Origin: Leptospira bouyouniensis
GTDB lineage: Bacteria > Spirochaetota > Leptospiria > Leptospirales > Leptospiraceae
Direction: 5' to 3'
Assembly: GCF_004769525.1 (NCBI RefSeq)
Contig: NZ_RQFT01000003.1
Location: 310,001-374,000, forward strand
Length of the DNA: 64,000 nucleotides
Made by a program: the position numbers and the translations under genes. Below the pieces are notes generated by a model, which saw nothing but the letters and a program-made list of their open reading frames with translations, was not told the origin of the DNA and did not search any database. This document shows positions 10,083 to 19,779 of the stretch, in pieces; the first letter of the stretch is position 1, and every line of letters starts with the position of its first letter.

Positions 10083-10499
10083 TTAGAGTGTGGTGAAACT
10101 AAAACTGGTATTGGTCCCAAGTGTGAGGCCAAAGATGGATTGGATGTTTTGGTTGAGTGTGATCGTATAGGTCACCCCTGAAGTAAGAGCACTTGTTGGA
10201 GTGAGAGTGATGGTTCTGTTAGAAGAACCTCCGGTTAAACTTGGGCAAGAAGGGGAACAAGATATATTTGTATTGAGTGAAGTTGGTTCAATTGCTTGTG
10301 TCATCACAATGGAAATGGTTGGGGTTAATGAGACTCCAGTTGATCCATTTGTAGGTGATGTGGATTCAATGGTAAAGTTTCCAGATGTTTGTGTGACGAG
10401 TGGTAAGATGAGAACGCCAAGTAGGGACGGCGAAGGTTCAGGTATACATTGGAAAGTAGAAAAAATAAAAACGAATATGATTCTGAATTTTTTCCACAT
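10083..10499 (-). CDS. Lipoprotein with one bacterial Ig-like (Big_5/SbsA-type) domain
   Basis: This predicted lipoprotein of about 138 aa has a basic start, a hydrophobic core and FSTFQC near residue 17. After a short linker a single Ig-like domain begins at about residue 45 with the typical STSPTNGSTGVSLTPTISI, continues with TITLTPTSALTSGVTYTITL, and ends FSFTTL. This matches Big_5/SbsA Ig-like domains of surface proteins. The ATG at 10499 was chosen; a TTG three codons upstream is also open. A lone Ig domain of this size is small for a surface protein, and its ligand is unknown. Confidence 0.75.
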   Translation of the reverse strand: MWKKFRIIFVFIFSTFQCIPEPSPSLLGVLILPLVTQTSGNFTIESTSPTNGSTGVSLTPTISIVMTQAIEPTSLNTNISCSPSCPSLTGGSSNRTITLTPTSALTSGVTYTITLNQNIQSIFGLTLGTNTSFSFTTL

Positions 10500-10526
10500 A
10501 AACTTCAACTCTATACTTAGTTTCGA

Positions 10527-10871
10527 CTAAATTCCCTTTGTTACCGTACATAGTTTTGCGTAAATCCCGAGGAAATTATAGGTTTCTAATTCAATTGACG
10601 TAATTTCTTTGATGTTTCCTTGTTTTTGAGCCTCTTCAATGGATGCATCCCCCATAGCAATCAGTCCTAAATAGGATTTGGCACAAGAAAAACCTTCTTT
10701 TGTCGTAGGACTACCCGTTTCCATGATTGAGATCCTTTGGTTTTCATAGAGAAGGCCTTGGGTTCCAAATCCGGAACTTGCACAATTTTGAAAAACAATA
10801 GTGAGGATGATCAAAGATACATTTCGAACCAACTGGAACTGCAATGTACCAAACTTGTGTTTTTGAATCAT
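10527..10871 (-). CDS. TRL-like family lipoprotein (paralogue A)
   Basis: This predicted lipoprotein of about 114 aa has basic residues, then SLIILTIVFQNC as signal and lipobox. The mature part matches the TRL-like family: CASSGFGTQGLLY, a Cys followed by YLGLIAMGDASIEEA, ITSIE, and a closing YAKLCTVTKGI. The two mature cysteines could form a disulfide. Three related copies lie in this window (11199-11516, 37477-37821, 37818-38141). Several starts are possible (ATG at 10913 or 11021 upstream); 10871 gives the best signal peptide. It is the last gene of the 14.4-10.5 kb envelope operon. Function is unknown. Confidence 0.75.
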   Translation of the reverse strand: MIQKHKFGTLQFQLVRNVSLIILTIVFQNCASSGFGTQGLLYENQRISIMETGSPTTKEGFSCAKSYLGLIAMGDASIEEAQKQGNIKEITSIELETYNFLGIYAKLCTVTKGI

Positions 10872-10956
10872 CAGGAAACTTGAAATAGTATGTCTTGAAA
10901 TGAATTTGTTCATAGAAATAGGCAAGAGAAACACGAACAGAATCTGATTATATGGT

Positions 10957-11202
10957 TTATTTTTGGAGCTCTTTGTCCAATAGGTTCGATAGTTTGTTTT
11001 GTAGTTGGATAATGTCATCATACAGTTTTTCGATCTGTTCTTCTTTTTTTCGAATTTTATCTGTCAATACATCCAAAGATTTGTTAGGTTTGTTTGTTTT
11101 TTTAGAATGAAATTCTTTAAGTTTAGATTCAATTTCTTCATAAATCAAACCACTCTTAATTTTTTTAGAAAACTCTTTCAGTGAATCGATGTTTTGTTTC
11201 AT
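10957..11202 (-). CDS. Small coiled-coil protein
   Basis: This 81-aa, highly charged protein (rich in Lys, Glu, Leu and Ile) is predicted to be coiled coil, most clearly in residues 45-80 (KIRKKEEQIEKLYDDIIQLQ). It has no signal peptide and is probably cytoplasmic. Its ATG overlaps the stop of the TRL lipoprotein gene (ATGA), which supports its being a real, coupled gene. I recognise no family. Confidence 0.65.
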   Translation of the reverse strand: MKQNIDSLKEFSKKIKSGLIYEEIESKLKEFHSKKTNKPNKSLDVLTDKIRKKEEQIEKLYDDIIQLQNKLSNLLDKELQK

Positions 11203-11516
11203 ACACCCGTGATCCTAAGGCAAAGTTCTTGGAAAAAGAAGTATTGGTTCTTATAATAATGATCCAAACTATGTATTTCTTTGAAATGGTTTTTTTTGGA
11301 AACCCAGTCATAACTTGCGTTTCCAATGCTCACTAGACCAAAGTAATTGGTGGTACAAGATTCCACGTAGGTTTCACTCGGAACTGGAATTTTTCCAGGG
11401 GAATGCCAACCTGATTGACCTTTATTTTGCAATAGAGTGAAGGAAGGATTTCCAATTTGGATGCTGAGGCAATTTATGAACAACAACATCCAAAGGAAAC
11501 AGAAGAAAACCTTCAT
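11199..11516 (-). CDS. TRL-like family lipoprotein (paralogue B)
   Basis: This 105-aa predicted lipoprotein starts with a short signal (MKVFFCFLWMLLFINC). It shares the TRL core with its paralogues: a Cys, then TNYFGLVSIGNASYDW, an FKEIHSLD segment, and a C-terminal QELCLRITGV. The GLLY motif of copies A, C and D is not preserved (LLQNKG appears in its place), so it is the most divergent of the four. It sits six bases after the beta-barrel gene and overlaps the coiled-coil gene. Its role is unknown; it is probably membrane-anchored in the periplasm or outer membrane. Confidence 0.7.
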   Translation of the reverse strand: MKVFFCFLWMLLFINCLSIQIGNPSFTLLQNKGQSGWHSPGKIPVPSETYVESCTTNYFGLVSIGNASYDWVSKKNHFKEIHSLDHYYKNQYFFFQELCLRITGV

Positions 11517-11522
11517 AGAGTT

Positions 11523-12335
11523 TTAGTTGGTATCAAAGAAGTAAAAATACGAAAATCGAATCCCTCGATCGATCGCATTGTCTGCTTTTGGAAGCACTCC
11601 AAAGGATAAACTAAAACTAAAGGTTCCTAAACTTTCTGTATTCATTGAAATTCCAGGAAAAAAATTGAAATAACGAAGATTTTTATCCGCTATTTTATCG
11701 ATTGGTTCTCTGTATTCTAATTCAGTAAAGATTCTTACTGAATCGGCAATGGCAAAACTCGGAGCAATACCGACTTGGTAGTATCGTTTGAATTCTTCCA
11801 GTTTGGATTCTCTTCCATGTTTGTTGGTTTCAGATTGGTAACGAAATTCAGTCATGATTTGAAAAATCCCGTATTTGTATCCAAAACCAAAATTTGGTCG
11901 GATCAAATAATAATCGGGATTTTCATATTCACGAAAAACTGAATTTCTCTTTTTGTCGTAGATACGCAAACCGCCCCCAATTAAAAATTGAGAGCTACCC
12001 ATCTCAAAAATCTTACCATATTTGAGACCAACATTATAACGATCCCACGTAACTTCTTTTGCCGTATCTGTTTGAGAGTATTCTGTTCGACCAAGAGATG
12101 AGATTACAGAAAATGATTCATTAAATTTATATTCACCTTCGATACTGACGTTTTTATTAATTTCTTTGACTTGGTTAAAGTCTTTATCCCAATAACCTAA
12201 GTTTCCTCTTACCTTAGAATAAACCGCAACAGGTTCAATTTGCAAAGGATGAGCAAAACCTTTATTATTGTACTGTGAATAAATATTCGATACGAATGTA
12301 AAAAATAAAATTAATACTAAGTATGTTTGTTTCAT
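11523..12335 (-). CDS. Putative outer-membrane beta-barrel protein
   Basis: This 270-aa protein has a clear signal peptide (cleavage likely after SNIYSQ, about residue 21). It shows alternating amphipathic strands typical of a small barrel: YNVGLKYGKIF, FLIGGGLRIY, IRPNFGFGYKYG, FSFSLSFGVLP, with a final strand ending YFYFFDTN. No named family is recognised. It lies two bases after the SGNH lipoprotein gene and six bases before a TRL lipoprotein gene, so it is firmly within the envelope operon. It may be the outer-membrane partner of those lipoproteins (inference). Confidence 0.7.
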   Translation of the reverse strand: MKQTYLVLILFFTFVSNIYSQYNNKGFAHPLQIEPVAVYSKVRGNLGYWDKDFNQVKEINKNVSIEGEYKFNESFSVISSLGRTEYSQTDTAKEVTWDRYNVGLKYGKIFEMGSSQFLIGGGLRIYDKKRNSVFREYENPDYYLIRPNFGFGYKYGIFQIMTEFRYQSETNKHGRESKLEEFKRYYQVGIAPSFAIADSVRIFTELEYREPIDKIADKNLRYFNFFPGISMNTESLGTFSFSLSFGVLPKADNAIDRGIRFSYFYFFDTN

Positions 12336-12337
12336 TG

Positions 12338-13189
12338 TTAAAATCCTATATTGGTGACAGGGTAAATCAATCTTGCTAACTTATCTGCGAGTAAAGTATA
12401 ACCTATATTGTTTGCATGGATACAATCCAACATCAACTCCGCTCTCGAATTTGGTTTACCACCCAAAGTATTACGTAAATCTACATAGATAAGCGAAGGT
12501 TCTTCTCTAGTGATTTCTACAAGTAAGTTATTGAAGGCATCAAGTTGTGTTGAAGTAAAAACTGCTGCATCGGGAACAATTAAACCAATTCTATCAAATT
12601 TTGTTTTACAACCTTCATCGGAACCAGCAATGACTGCGGGCATATATGGATTTGGGTAATCATAACCGTGGATGATCCATTTGATAGGTGGTCCACCGAA
12701 TCTTGCAATTTTGTATGCGTTTCCTGTGATGATCAGGTGTTTTAAATTAGCTTTGATAGTTGCAAATCTTTGGGCTTGGACAGCATTTACATTTCCAATG
12801 TATTCGGCTAAATTGGCTTGGATATCATTCCCACCCAATGAAAGTAAAACAACTTTCATATCTGCGCCACCTTGATCGATGACTTGGAACTGAAGTCCTT
12901 GGCTAACTACTTGTTGTAAAGTTTTGCCACCAAGTGTTGCCCCAGCAAATTTGTAGTTAAAGCGATTCTCTAATTGAGGTCTAAGTGTTTCGACAATTGG
13001 AAATCCAAATAAAATATCTGTCCAACTATCTCCGATGATTCCCGTTTTCGCTGGTGTTTCTCCGTTACAAATTGCAAAGGAAGTACATAGGAGATTTGTT
13101 TCTAGGTCATTGATGGGATCTTTTTTTTTGTCACAATGAATCAAAAATACAGACATTCCTATCAAAATTATTAATCTAATTTTTTTCAT
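12338..13189 (-). CDS. SGNH/GDSL-type hydrolase lipoprotein
   Basis: This predicted lipoprotein of about 283 aa has a signal ending VFLIHC (Cys19). SGNH blocks are present: GDSWTD (Ser near residue 55, block I), LGGK (Gly block), LSLGGND (Asn block III) and a late LDCIHANNIGY holding the Asp-x-x-His pair (block V). Family members hydrolyse acyl or acetyl esters, for example of lipids or peptidoglycan and other glycans. The ATG at 13189 overlaps the symporter stop (ATGA) and has AGGAAG ahead of it, which fixes the start. Substrate is unknown. Confidence 0.85.
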   Translation of the reverse strand: MKKIRLIILIGMSVFLIHCDKKKDPINDLETNLLCTSFAICNGETPAKTGIIGDSWTDILFGFPIVETLRPQLENRFNYKFAGATLGGKTLQQVVSQGLQFQVIDQGGADMKVVLLSLGGNDIQANLAEYIGNVNAVQAQRFATIKANLKHLIITGNAYKIARFGGPPIKWIIHGYDYPNPYMPAVIAGSDEGCKTKFDRIGLIVPDAAVFTSTQLDAFNNLLVEITREEPSLIYVDLRNTLGGKPNSRAELMLDCIHANNIGYTLLADKLARLIYPVTNIGF

Positions 13190-14448
13190 AATTGTTTTTC
13201 TTCCTTCCAGATATGGTCCATGATGTAAGCGCAAGATAGATCACCAGTAAGATTTACTGAAGTTCTACACATATCTAAAAACCGGTCAACACCAAAAAGA
13301 ATTGTGATGCCTTCGATGGGAATGTGAAAGGTATATAGGATAGAAGATAAAATCACAAGACCTACTCCAGGTGTTGCGGCCGTACCAATAGAAGCCGCTG
13401 TAACAGTTCCAACTAACAAAAACAAATCTACTGAACTTAATTCAATTTGGTACACCTGACTTAGAAAAACTGTGGCTACTGCTTGGTACAATGCGGTTCC
13501 ATCCATATTGATGGTGGCGCCAAGTGGCAGAACAAAATCGGCAACTGATTCTTTTAACCTTAACTTCTCTTTGGCTATTTTTAATGAGTAAGGTAACACG
13601 GAACTTGAACTTGATGTAGAAAATCCTAAAATCGGTATTTCACGGATTTGGTTAAAAAATACAAAAGGATTCTGCTTTGTAAAAAAGAACACCATCAAAG
13701 AATAAAATAAAAGGATGATAAAAAGTCCAGCTAACACAGTCAGGATATAAGTGAGAAGTCCATAAACCAAAGAAAAACCAATTTGAACCATTGCATAACT
13801 CATAAGACCTAATACTGCAAGTGGTGCAATTTTCATTGCTGTAGAAACGACCCATAAACAAAAACTTTCTAAAGAATAGAAAAACGTTTTGAGTGTAGTA
13901 CCCGATTCTTTCGAAGTCAGAAAAAAGACTCCAAGAATCATTCCCAAGAATACAATGGATAACATCTGCTGTTTGGACCAAACATTAACGATATTTTTAG
14001 GTATAATGTTTGCGATGATTTCCGGAATCGTTTCTTCCTTTTCTTTTTTTTCAATCGAAGTCATCTGACTTTGTGTCAATTGATTTTGAATATTGGATTG
14101 GATTTTGAAACCGGGTTTGGTCAGCGAAGTCAGTAAAATCCCAATACTTACTGAAACAACAGTAGTAAAAATAAAATAAACTAAGGTTTTACTACCTAAA
14201 CTCCAAAGATCTTTCAGATTCTTTAAACTCGAAACTCCAAGTGCAATCGAAACGATCACAAGGGGAACCATGATCATTTGTAATAGATTTAAAAAAATAT
14301 CACCTGGAAGTTTTAACCAACTTAAATATGGTTTGATTTGATCAGATTTTACAAAGCCAGATTCTGGATTTAATAAAATTCCAAAAACCAAACCTAACAC
14401 TAAAGAGATGAGAATTTGTTTCCAGAAGGCTATTTTTGGGAAGGACAT
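13186..14448 (-). CDS. Dicarboxylate/amino acid:cation symporter (DAACS family)
   Basis: This inner-membrane transporter of about 420 aa has family signatures: the serine-rich hairpin GFSTSSSSSVLPYSL near 280, PLGATINMDGTALYQ near 312 (NMDGT binds cation and substrate), a TPGVG hairpin, and FGVDRFLDMCRTSVNLTGD at the end, where Arg, Asp and Asn normally contact an acidic substrate. Family members import glutamate, aspartate or C4-dicarboxylates with Na+ or H+. ATG at 14448 was chosen over a TTG two codons earlier. It heads a six-gene overlapping envelope operon, an unusual setting for this transporter. Confidence 0.9.
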   Translation of the reverse strand: MSFPKIAFWKQILISLVLGLVFGILLNPESGFVKSDQIKPYLSWLKLPGDIFLNLLQMIMVPLVIVSIALGVSSLKNLKDLWSLGSKTLVYFIFTTVVSVSIGILLTSLTKPGFKIQSNIQNQLTQSQMTSIEKKEKEETIPEIIANIIPKNIVNVWSKQQMLSIVFLGMILGVFFLTSKESGTTLKTFFYSLESFCLWVVSTAMKIAPLAVLGLMSYAMVQIGFSLVYGLLTYILTVLAGLFIILLFYSLMVFFFTKQNPFVFFNQIREIPILGFSTSSSSSVLPYSLKIAKEKLRLKESVADFVLPLGATINMDGTALYQAVATVFLSQVYQIELSSVDLFLLVGTVTAASIGTAATPGVGLVILSSILYTFHIPIEGITILFGVDRFLDMCRTSVNLTGDLSCAYIMDHIWKEEKQL

Positions 14449-14487
14449 TCCCAAATTATTTAAATTTTCAATTCTATGTAAATGAAA

Positions 14488-17331
14488 TTAAATACTGATG
14501 TATGTTTGGAAGAGTTGGATCTTATGGAAAATTTTTGCTCCATTTTTGATTTTCCGCATTTCGACAGTATATTCGTCTTTTGCTCTTTGGATTTCTTTCA
14601 TGGTTTTATGAAGGACTGCTTTTTTTTCTGGACGATTGTCCCATTTATAAGCAGCTTCTTGTCTCATAAGTTTTTCTTCTAACTGCCGGATAGTTTTTTG
14701 ATGCGAGAGTTCCACTTTATATTCTTCCTTTTGGAAAATTGAAAGTGTTTCTTTTCTCAATGTTTCTTTTTTGATTTCTGCTTCTGATTCGACGATTGGA
14801 AAACATTGGATAAATGCTTCTTCGAGTTTTGAAAGTGGGATTTCTTTTTCCGGAACGTAAGTTTTTCCTTCCACCCAATCTTTTGGTTTTTCTGACAAAA
14901 CAAGAGATTTCTTTTTCTTTAAATCATATTCGATAAAGAATAAATCTTTGCGTTTTAGAGAAAATTCAAATTCCACTTGGAAAATGAATAAAATCTTTTG
15001 AGAAAGATTATTTGATAAAATATATTTTTTCTTTCGACCAACATTACTTTGTGTTAGAAGTTCGGTTACTTTTTCAACAAACGGATGACCAAAAGCCATA
15101 AATTCAAGTGAATCATTTGTTAAAGCTAAGTCAGAATCAAATGTTGCTTTTTTGGTTTTTCCTTCAGCGTTTTTGTATTCATAACTTCCTTTTCCAGTGA
15201 CGGTCAATGAACCTGGAAGTTGATTTTGGAAAAATTTAGAACCTTCGGAAACCACTTCTTCTAAGTGATAGTTATTCCATTCTCTTTCTTCTAAAGTGTG
15301 GTCGTAATAATCTTTTAAATTAAAATCTAAAACTTTAGGTGTTACAAGGGCATTCAGTTTTTCGAATCCTTTTTGGGCTACTTGGATACGTAAGTCAAAT
15401 TCTGTTTCTAATTCTTCTTTGGTTTTGGTTCCTGTTACGAACTTCATTAAACTTGAATTAAAATCCAATTCTTCTTCAATTGTGCCGAGTAAATCGTCAG
15501 ATGCTCCAATGGATTCTTCAAACAAACGAATTTTGTTTGTGAGAACTTCTAGGATTCTTTCCGCTACTGTGTCTTTGGACGCAAAGTTGAAAATATATAC
15601 ATTATCCTTTTGGCCAAAACGATGTATCCTTCCAATCCTTTGTTCAATTTTTAATGGGCTCCAAGGTAGATCGTAGTTGAATAAAATATTTGCAAATTGT
15701 AAGTTACGCCCTTCTCCACCAGCTTCTGTACAAATCAGAATTTCATAGTCTTCTTTGAATTTTTGAATTGCGACTTCTTTTTCATCCATACTAAGTGAAC
15801 CATGGAAAGGAGATACTTTGAAATCAGGTTCGAGAACGGATTGTAAATGATCTTGTGTGGTTCGAAATTGTGTGAAGATGATAAACTTTTTATGACCTTC
15901 TTTCTTCAAACGGTAGAGAGTTTCTTTTAACTTTTGGGTTTTTTTATCTTCTTTGATTTGTTTCCCTAAATGAATCAAACGATTGAGTGTGAATAACTCA
16001 CGTTTGATCCTTTGGAAACTAGACATCTCTTCGTCTTCTAGTTCTGTTATAAAATCTTCAACACCTTCTGTTTCATCCAGATCCCAATCATCTAAGTTGG
16101 TTTCGTGTTCTTTCATGTAATGGAATTTGGATTCCAACATAAACTTTCTTTTTTGAAGGGCAGATAGGAGTGCTATGACGGAAGAATCCAATAATTTTTG
16201 AAAGACAACCATCACAAAACCAATCGCTCGGTTTTTGGTTCCCATTGCCATATTGTATTCTCGTTTTACATATTCAGTGGTCTCATCGTAAAATGCACGT
16301 TCAATGGGAGACAGATCAATACGAACTGTTTTGGCAAAACGTTTTGTAAAACCACCTACTTCGACTTTACGACGGCGGAGTAATACCTTAGAAATCTTTT
16401 CTTTTAAATCCCCTTTTTGACCTACCACATAGTCATTGATAAAGGTATGATAGGGTCCTAAAATATTTGGATCCACTAAGTGCATGAGATAGAATAACTC
16501 TTCTAACTTTCCTCGAAACGGCGTAGCGGTGAGTAGGAGCAAACATTCTGTTTTACGTGCAATTTTTTCAGCAAATAAGTATCCACGTGTGATTTTTGAA
16601 TAGTCGCGACGAAGTCTATGGGCTTCATCAAAGACAACAATATCCCACTTGGTTCCTAAAATTTCTTCAGCATACCTTGGATTTTTGATAAAGTCGATGG
16701 AGGTAATGATTTTATTAAAATTTCTCCAATGATCGGGTCCATTCGTAACAAAATTTCGACGACGAACAATAGCAAATTCCTCATTGAATTTGTTTTTCAT
16801 CTCTTGTTGCCATTGGACTAAAAGAGGTGATGGAGCGACGACTAAAACCCGTTTGAGACCACGACGGAACATAAGTTCCTTTACTGCAAGTCCAGCTTCG
16901 ATTGTTTTACCAAGCCCAACTTCATCAGCCAAAATAAACCGTGGTTTTAAACTATTGGCAACGATGAAAGTGGATTCAATTTGGTGAGGTAATAATCTTG
17001 TTCTAGAATTTGAAAGTGAAGATAGTTTATTGAAATTGTAAGTGAGTTTCAGCTGGCTTGCCGTGAGAGCAAGTTCCATAGCTTTTGGAAATTCTTCCCA
17101 AACTCTCAAAGACTCAGGGTATTGGTTTAAAAATTGTAAATTACGATTTGATTTGTTTACTGTTCTAAATATTTCTTTGGATTCAAAGAATAGTTCGACG
17201 GAAGTTGGAGTTTCTTTCGTGATTCTAGCAAGACCTAACTCAGGTTCGTCGATTAAAAAACCATACTCTTTCGATTGTTTTGGTTCAACCGTTGTTTCGA
17301 AATCTAAACTTAACTGAGTAGGGATATCCAT
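14488..17331 (-). CDS. RapA/HepA-like SNF2-family ATPase
   Basis: This protein of about 947 aa is an SNF2-type superfamily 2 ATPase, similar in length and layout to RapA-like RNA-polymerase recycling factors. Walker A is [13 protein letters not shown] near residue 142, Walker B DEAH, then LLTATPF, and motif [13 protein letters not shown] in the second RecA domain. The C-terminal 300 residues are charged with a coiled coil near the end. The ATG at 17331 shares its A with the queE stop (TGATG) and follows AAAGGAG. Whether it acts on RNA polymerase or on other DNA-protein complexes is open. Confidence 0.88.
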   Translation of the reverse strand: MDIPTQLSLDFETTVEPKQSKEYGFLIDEPELGLARITKETPTSVELFFESKEIFRTVNKSNRNLQFLNQYPESLRVWEEFPKAMELALTASQLKLTYNFNKLSSLSNSRTRLLPHQIESTFIVANSLKPRFILADEVGLGKTIEAGLAVKELMFRRGLKRVLVVAPSPLLVQWQQEMKNKFNEEFAIVRRRNFVTNGPDHWRNFNKIITSIDFIKNPRYAEEILGTKWDIVVFDEAHRLRRDYSKITRGYLFAEKIARKTECLLLLTATPFRGKLEELFYLMHLVDPNILGPYHTFINDYVVGQKGDLKEKISKVLLRRRKVEVGGFTKRFAKTVRIDLSPIERAFYDETTEYVKREYNMAMGTKNRAIGFVMVVFQKLLDSSVIALLSALQKRKFMLESKFHYMKEHETNLDDWDLDETEGVEDFITELEDEEMSSFQRIKRELFTLNRLIHLGKQIKEDKKTQKLKETLYRLKKEGHKKFIIFTQFRTTQDHLQSVLEPDFKVSPFHGSLSMDEKEVAIQKFKEDYEILICTEAGGEGRNLQFANILFNYDLPWSPLKIEQRIGRIHRFGQKDNVYIFNFASKDTVAERILEVLTNKIRLFEESIGASDDLLGTIEEELDFNSSLMKFVTGTKTKEELETEFDLRIQVAQKGFEKLNALVTPKVLDFNLKDYYDHTLEEREWNNYHLEEVVSEGSKFFQNQLPGSLTVTGKGSYEYKNAEGKTKKATFDSDLALTNDSLEFMAFGHPFVEKVTELLTQSNVGRKKKYILSNNLSQKILFIFQVEFEFSLKRKDLFFIEYDLKKKKSLVLSEKPKDWVEGKTYVPEKEIPLSKLEEAFIQCFPIVESEAEIKKETLRKETLSIFQKEEYKVELSHQKTIRQLEEKLMRQEAAYKWDNRPEKKAVLHKTMKEIQRAKDEYTVEMRKIKNGAKIFHKIQLFQTYISI

Positions 17332-18041
17332 CAAACTCCTTTCTGATTTCCCCAAAGAACTTTATGAATTTGAAGCGACAAACGACACTTAGGTGGGTTG
17401 TCTATTTTGATCCATTCAACTAGTTCTTTGGCATCCACTTCACCGTGGACTGGCGAATACAATATATTTGTCTGTATTTTTTGTTCGCGAATGACTTCGA
17501 TACTTCTTTCAAAGTCGATTCTATCTCGCACAACGAACTTAATTTCGTCAAGTGAATTATGTCTCTTTTCTAAGATCTGGAAATTTTCTGAGTCCATACG
17601 GTTTTCCATCCCAGAACCAGGGAGTTTATAATCCATGGTAAAAATAAAAAATGGATCGAGGGTTATTTTTTCGCTGCCATTTGTTTCCACACGGGATGCT
17701 GGATATGGTTTTCCATGTTTTGTTCGGTAGGAAAAAATAGTTTGTGCTATGGTGATCGAAAGGTCTCGGTTTTTTCCTTCCAGTGGTTCTCCACCAGTGA
17801 GTAAAATTTGATAACCATGGTTTTTGTCCAAGGTTTCTATTTCATCCATGATGTTGGATACTGTTTTAGTTTCCCCTTGGTTTGGACCGAGTGCATAGGG
17901 AGTGTCACACCATAATGATTTTGATTCGGTTTTTCCACAGCGAAGGGAACAACCTGCAAATCGGACAAATACTGTCGGAACACCTTGTGAGATTCCTTCT
18001 CCAGAAATGGATGAATAGATTTCATGAATTTTTCCAAACAT
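17331..18041 (-). CDS. queE: 7-carboxy-7-deazaguanine synthase (radical SAM), variant Cys motif
   Basis: This 236-aa enzyme makes the deazapurine core of queuosine/preQ0 from CPH4. The N-terminus [11 protein letters not shown] and the AGCSLRC...WCDT block are typical of QueE, as are LLTGGEPL and RVETNGS. The iron-sulfur ligands are spaced Cys-x3-Cys-x9-Cys instead of the usual Cys-x3-Cys-x2-Cys, so a seven-residue insertion sits between the second and third Cys; longer spacings are known in some QueE proteins. It is coupled to the SNF2 ATPase gene and divergent from the VWA-STAS gene. No other queuosine genes besides folE are visible here. Confidence 0.9.
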   Translation of the reverse strand: MFGKIHEIYSSISGEGISQGVPTVFVRFAGCSLRCGKTESKSLWCDTPYALGPNQGETKTVSNIMDEIETLDKNHGYQILLTGGEPLEGKNRDLSITIAQTIFSYRTKHGKPYPASRVETNGSEKITLDPFFIFTMDYKLPGSGMENRMDSENFQILEKRHNSLDEIKFVVRDRIDFERSIEVIREQKIQTNILYSPVHGEVDAKELVEWIKIDNPPKCRLSLQIHKVLWGNQKGV

Positions 18042-18116
18042 TGACTTTTCCCTTCCCGTCAGTTTCTTTGAAATTGTTCTTGCGAAAACATTAATTCGGA
18101 ATTTGCTTTTGAGGTC

Positions 18117-19763
18117 ATGTTTTTAGAAGCAAAATTGGAATACCCAATCATCGAAAAAGAGGAAGTACAAGAAAACCATTTGTTACTACGTTTTCGTACT
18201 CCTGCCAATCCAAAAGTGGATGAAAGAAAACCACTCGTGATTGGTCTCGCCATCGATAAAAGTTGGTCGATGAAAGGTGAAAAAATGGAAGCCGTCATTG
18301 ATGCATCTTGTGCGTTAGTCAATTGGTTAACAAGGCATGATGCAGTATCGATTGTTGCCTATTCTTCCGATGTCCAAATCATTCAACCTGTCACCCACCT
18401 AACAGAAAAAGTATCCGTTACAGATAAAATACGAAATATTCAAGTCGCAACATCTACAAATTTGAGCGGAGGATGGTTATCTTCTTTAAAGAGTCTTACC
18501 CAATCCAAAATTCCAAATGCTTATAAACGTGTATTACTTTTAACCGATGGCAATCCAACTTCAGGAATTAAAGAAAAGGAAGCTCTTGTTGGGATAGCGA
18601 ATGATCATTTGGCGATGGGCATTTCGACCACAACTATTGGTGTTGGAAACGATTTCAACGAAGAGATGTTAGTTGAAATTGCCAAGGCTGGGGGTGGAAA
18701 TTTTTATTATATTGATAATCCTGAAATTGCATCAGATATTTTTTTTGAAGAATTTGGAGATATTGGAGCTCTTTATGCGCAAGCGATTGATGTAGAACTT
18801 CAAATGGCACCCGGTGTTCGTTTAAAACAAGTATTATCGGAAACTTCTCACCAAGTTTTGGAAGAATTTGATGAATTTTTAGGTGATGCCAAAACCATTT
18901 CAAGGCAAAAGATAAACGTTCAATTAGGTGACCTACGTGCCGACGATTTAAGGAATTTAGTGTTGCGACTAGAGATTGATGACCGAGTCCATCAAACCAA
19001 TATTCCATTTTGTGAAGTGAATGTTTCTTACTATAATCTTTTGAAACAAAATGCATTGGAAACAGTAAAAGACTCATTTGTTTTTGAACGGGGACAAGGT
19101 AAAGGAAAACAAGATCCAGATGTTTTGGTGGAGATTTTAATTGCCAATGCAACATTAGGAATGAAGGAAATTACAGATTTTGTAAAACGAGGTCATATAG
19201 AAGACGCAAAAACAATGTTATTTGGTCTTATACAAGATATTCGTAATAATCTACATTTTGCTCCGAATGCACTCGGTTCACTACTCAATCGATTATTAGT
19301 TTTAGAATCTAAAATGACAACCAAGTCGGACGATTTACATAAACATTTTTTTATGAATTCTCAGATGATCTCTAAAGGACCTGAGAAAATAGATATAAAG
19401 GATGTTGTAGTTCACAATGAAATTTTTGAATACCATACAGTTGGTGACATCGATTTATACAAATGTCCGGAAATCAAACAGCTTATCGAACAAAAAATGG
19501 CTGAAGGATACCGTTATATGATTTTTGATTTTTTACATACTTCCCATATCGATTCCTCTGCGATTGGAATGGTAATACAAATCGTTGGTTGGTTAAGAAG
19601 GAGAGGAGGAGAACTGGTTGTCACAAATATCCGGGATTCAGTGAAAAAAATATTTGAGCTGACTCGGTTGTACAACCACATAAGAGTAGCAGAGGATTTG
19701 TCCTCTGCAAATGAAGTTTTACAGAGGATCGTGTATGCTAATGAAGGAGATGAAATTGTTTAG
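18117..19763 (+). CDS. VWA domain protein with C-terminal STAS domain
   Basis: This 548-aa cytoplasmic protein begins with a von Willebrand A domain at about residues 40-225. The MIDAS metal site is complete: DKSWS near residue 46 (DxSxS), a Thr in ATSTNLSGG near 118, and LLTDG near 142. A middle beta/alpha region (230-420) follows. The C-terminal 110 residues read as a STAS domain: a YRYMIFDF strand, then HIDSSAIGM, where Ser is the usual phospho-acceptor of anti-anti-sigma factors. The fusion suggests metal-dependent complex assembly switched by phosphorylation. No anti-sigma kinase or phosphatase is adjacent. It has no signal peptide or membrane segment. Confidence 0.8.
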   Translation: MFLEAKLEYPIIEKEEVQENHLLLRFRTPANPKVDERKPLVIGLAIDKSWSMKGEKMEAVIDASCALVNWLTRHDAVSIVAYSSDVQIIQPVTHLTEKVSVTDKIRNIQVATSTNLSGGWLSSLKSLTQSKIPNAYKRVLLLTDGNPTSGIKEKEALVGIANDHLAMGISTTTIGVGNDFNEEMLVEIAKAGGGNFYYIDNPEIASDIFFEEFGDIGALYAQAIDVELQMAPGVRLKQVLSETSHQVLEEFDEFLGDAKTISRQKINVQLGDLRADDLRNLVLRLEIDDRVHQTNIPFCEVNVSYYNLLKQNALETVKDSFVFERGQGKGKQDPDVLVEILIANATLGMKEITDFVKRGHIEDAKTMLFGLIQDIRNNLHFAPNALGSLLNRLLVLESKMTTKSDDLHKHFFMNSQMISKGPEKIDIKDVVVHNEIFEYHTVGDIDLYKCPEIKQLIEQKMAEGYRYMIFDFLHTSHIDSSAIGMVIQIVGWLRRRGGELVVTNIRDSVKKIFELTRLYNHIRVAEDLSSANEVLQRIVYANEGDEIV

Positions 19764-19779
19764 GATACGTAATGTATCT

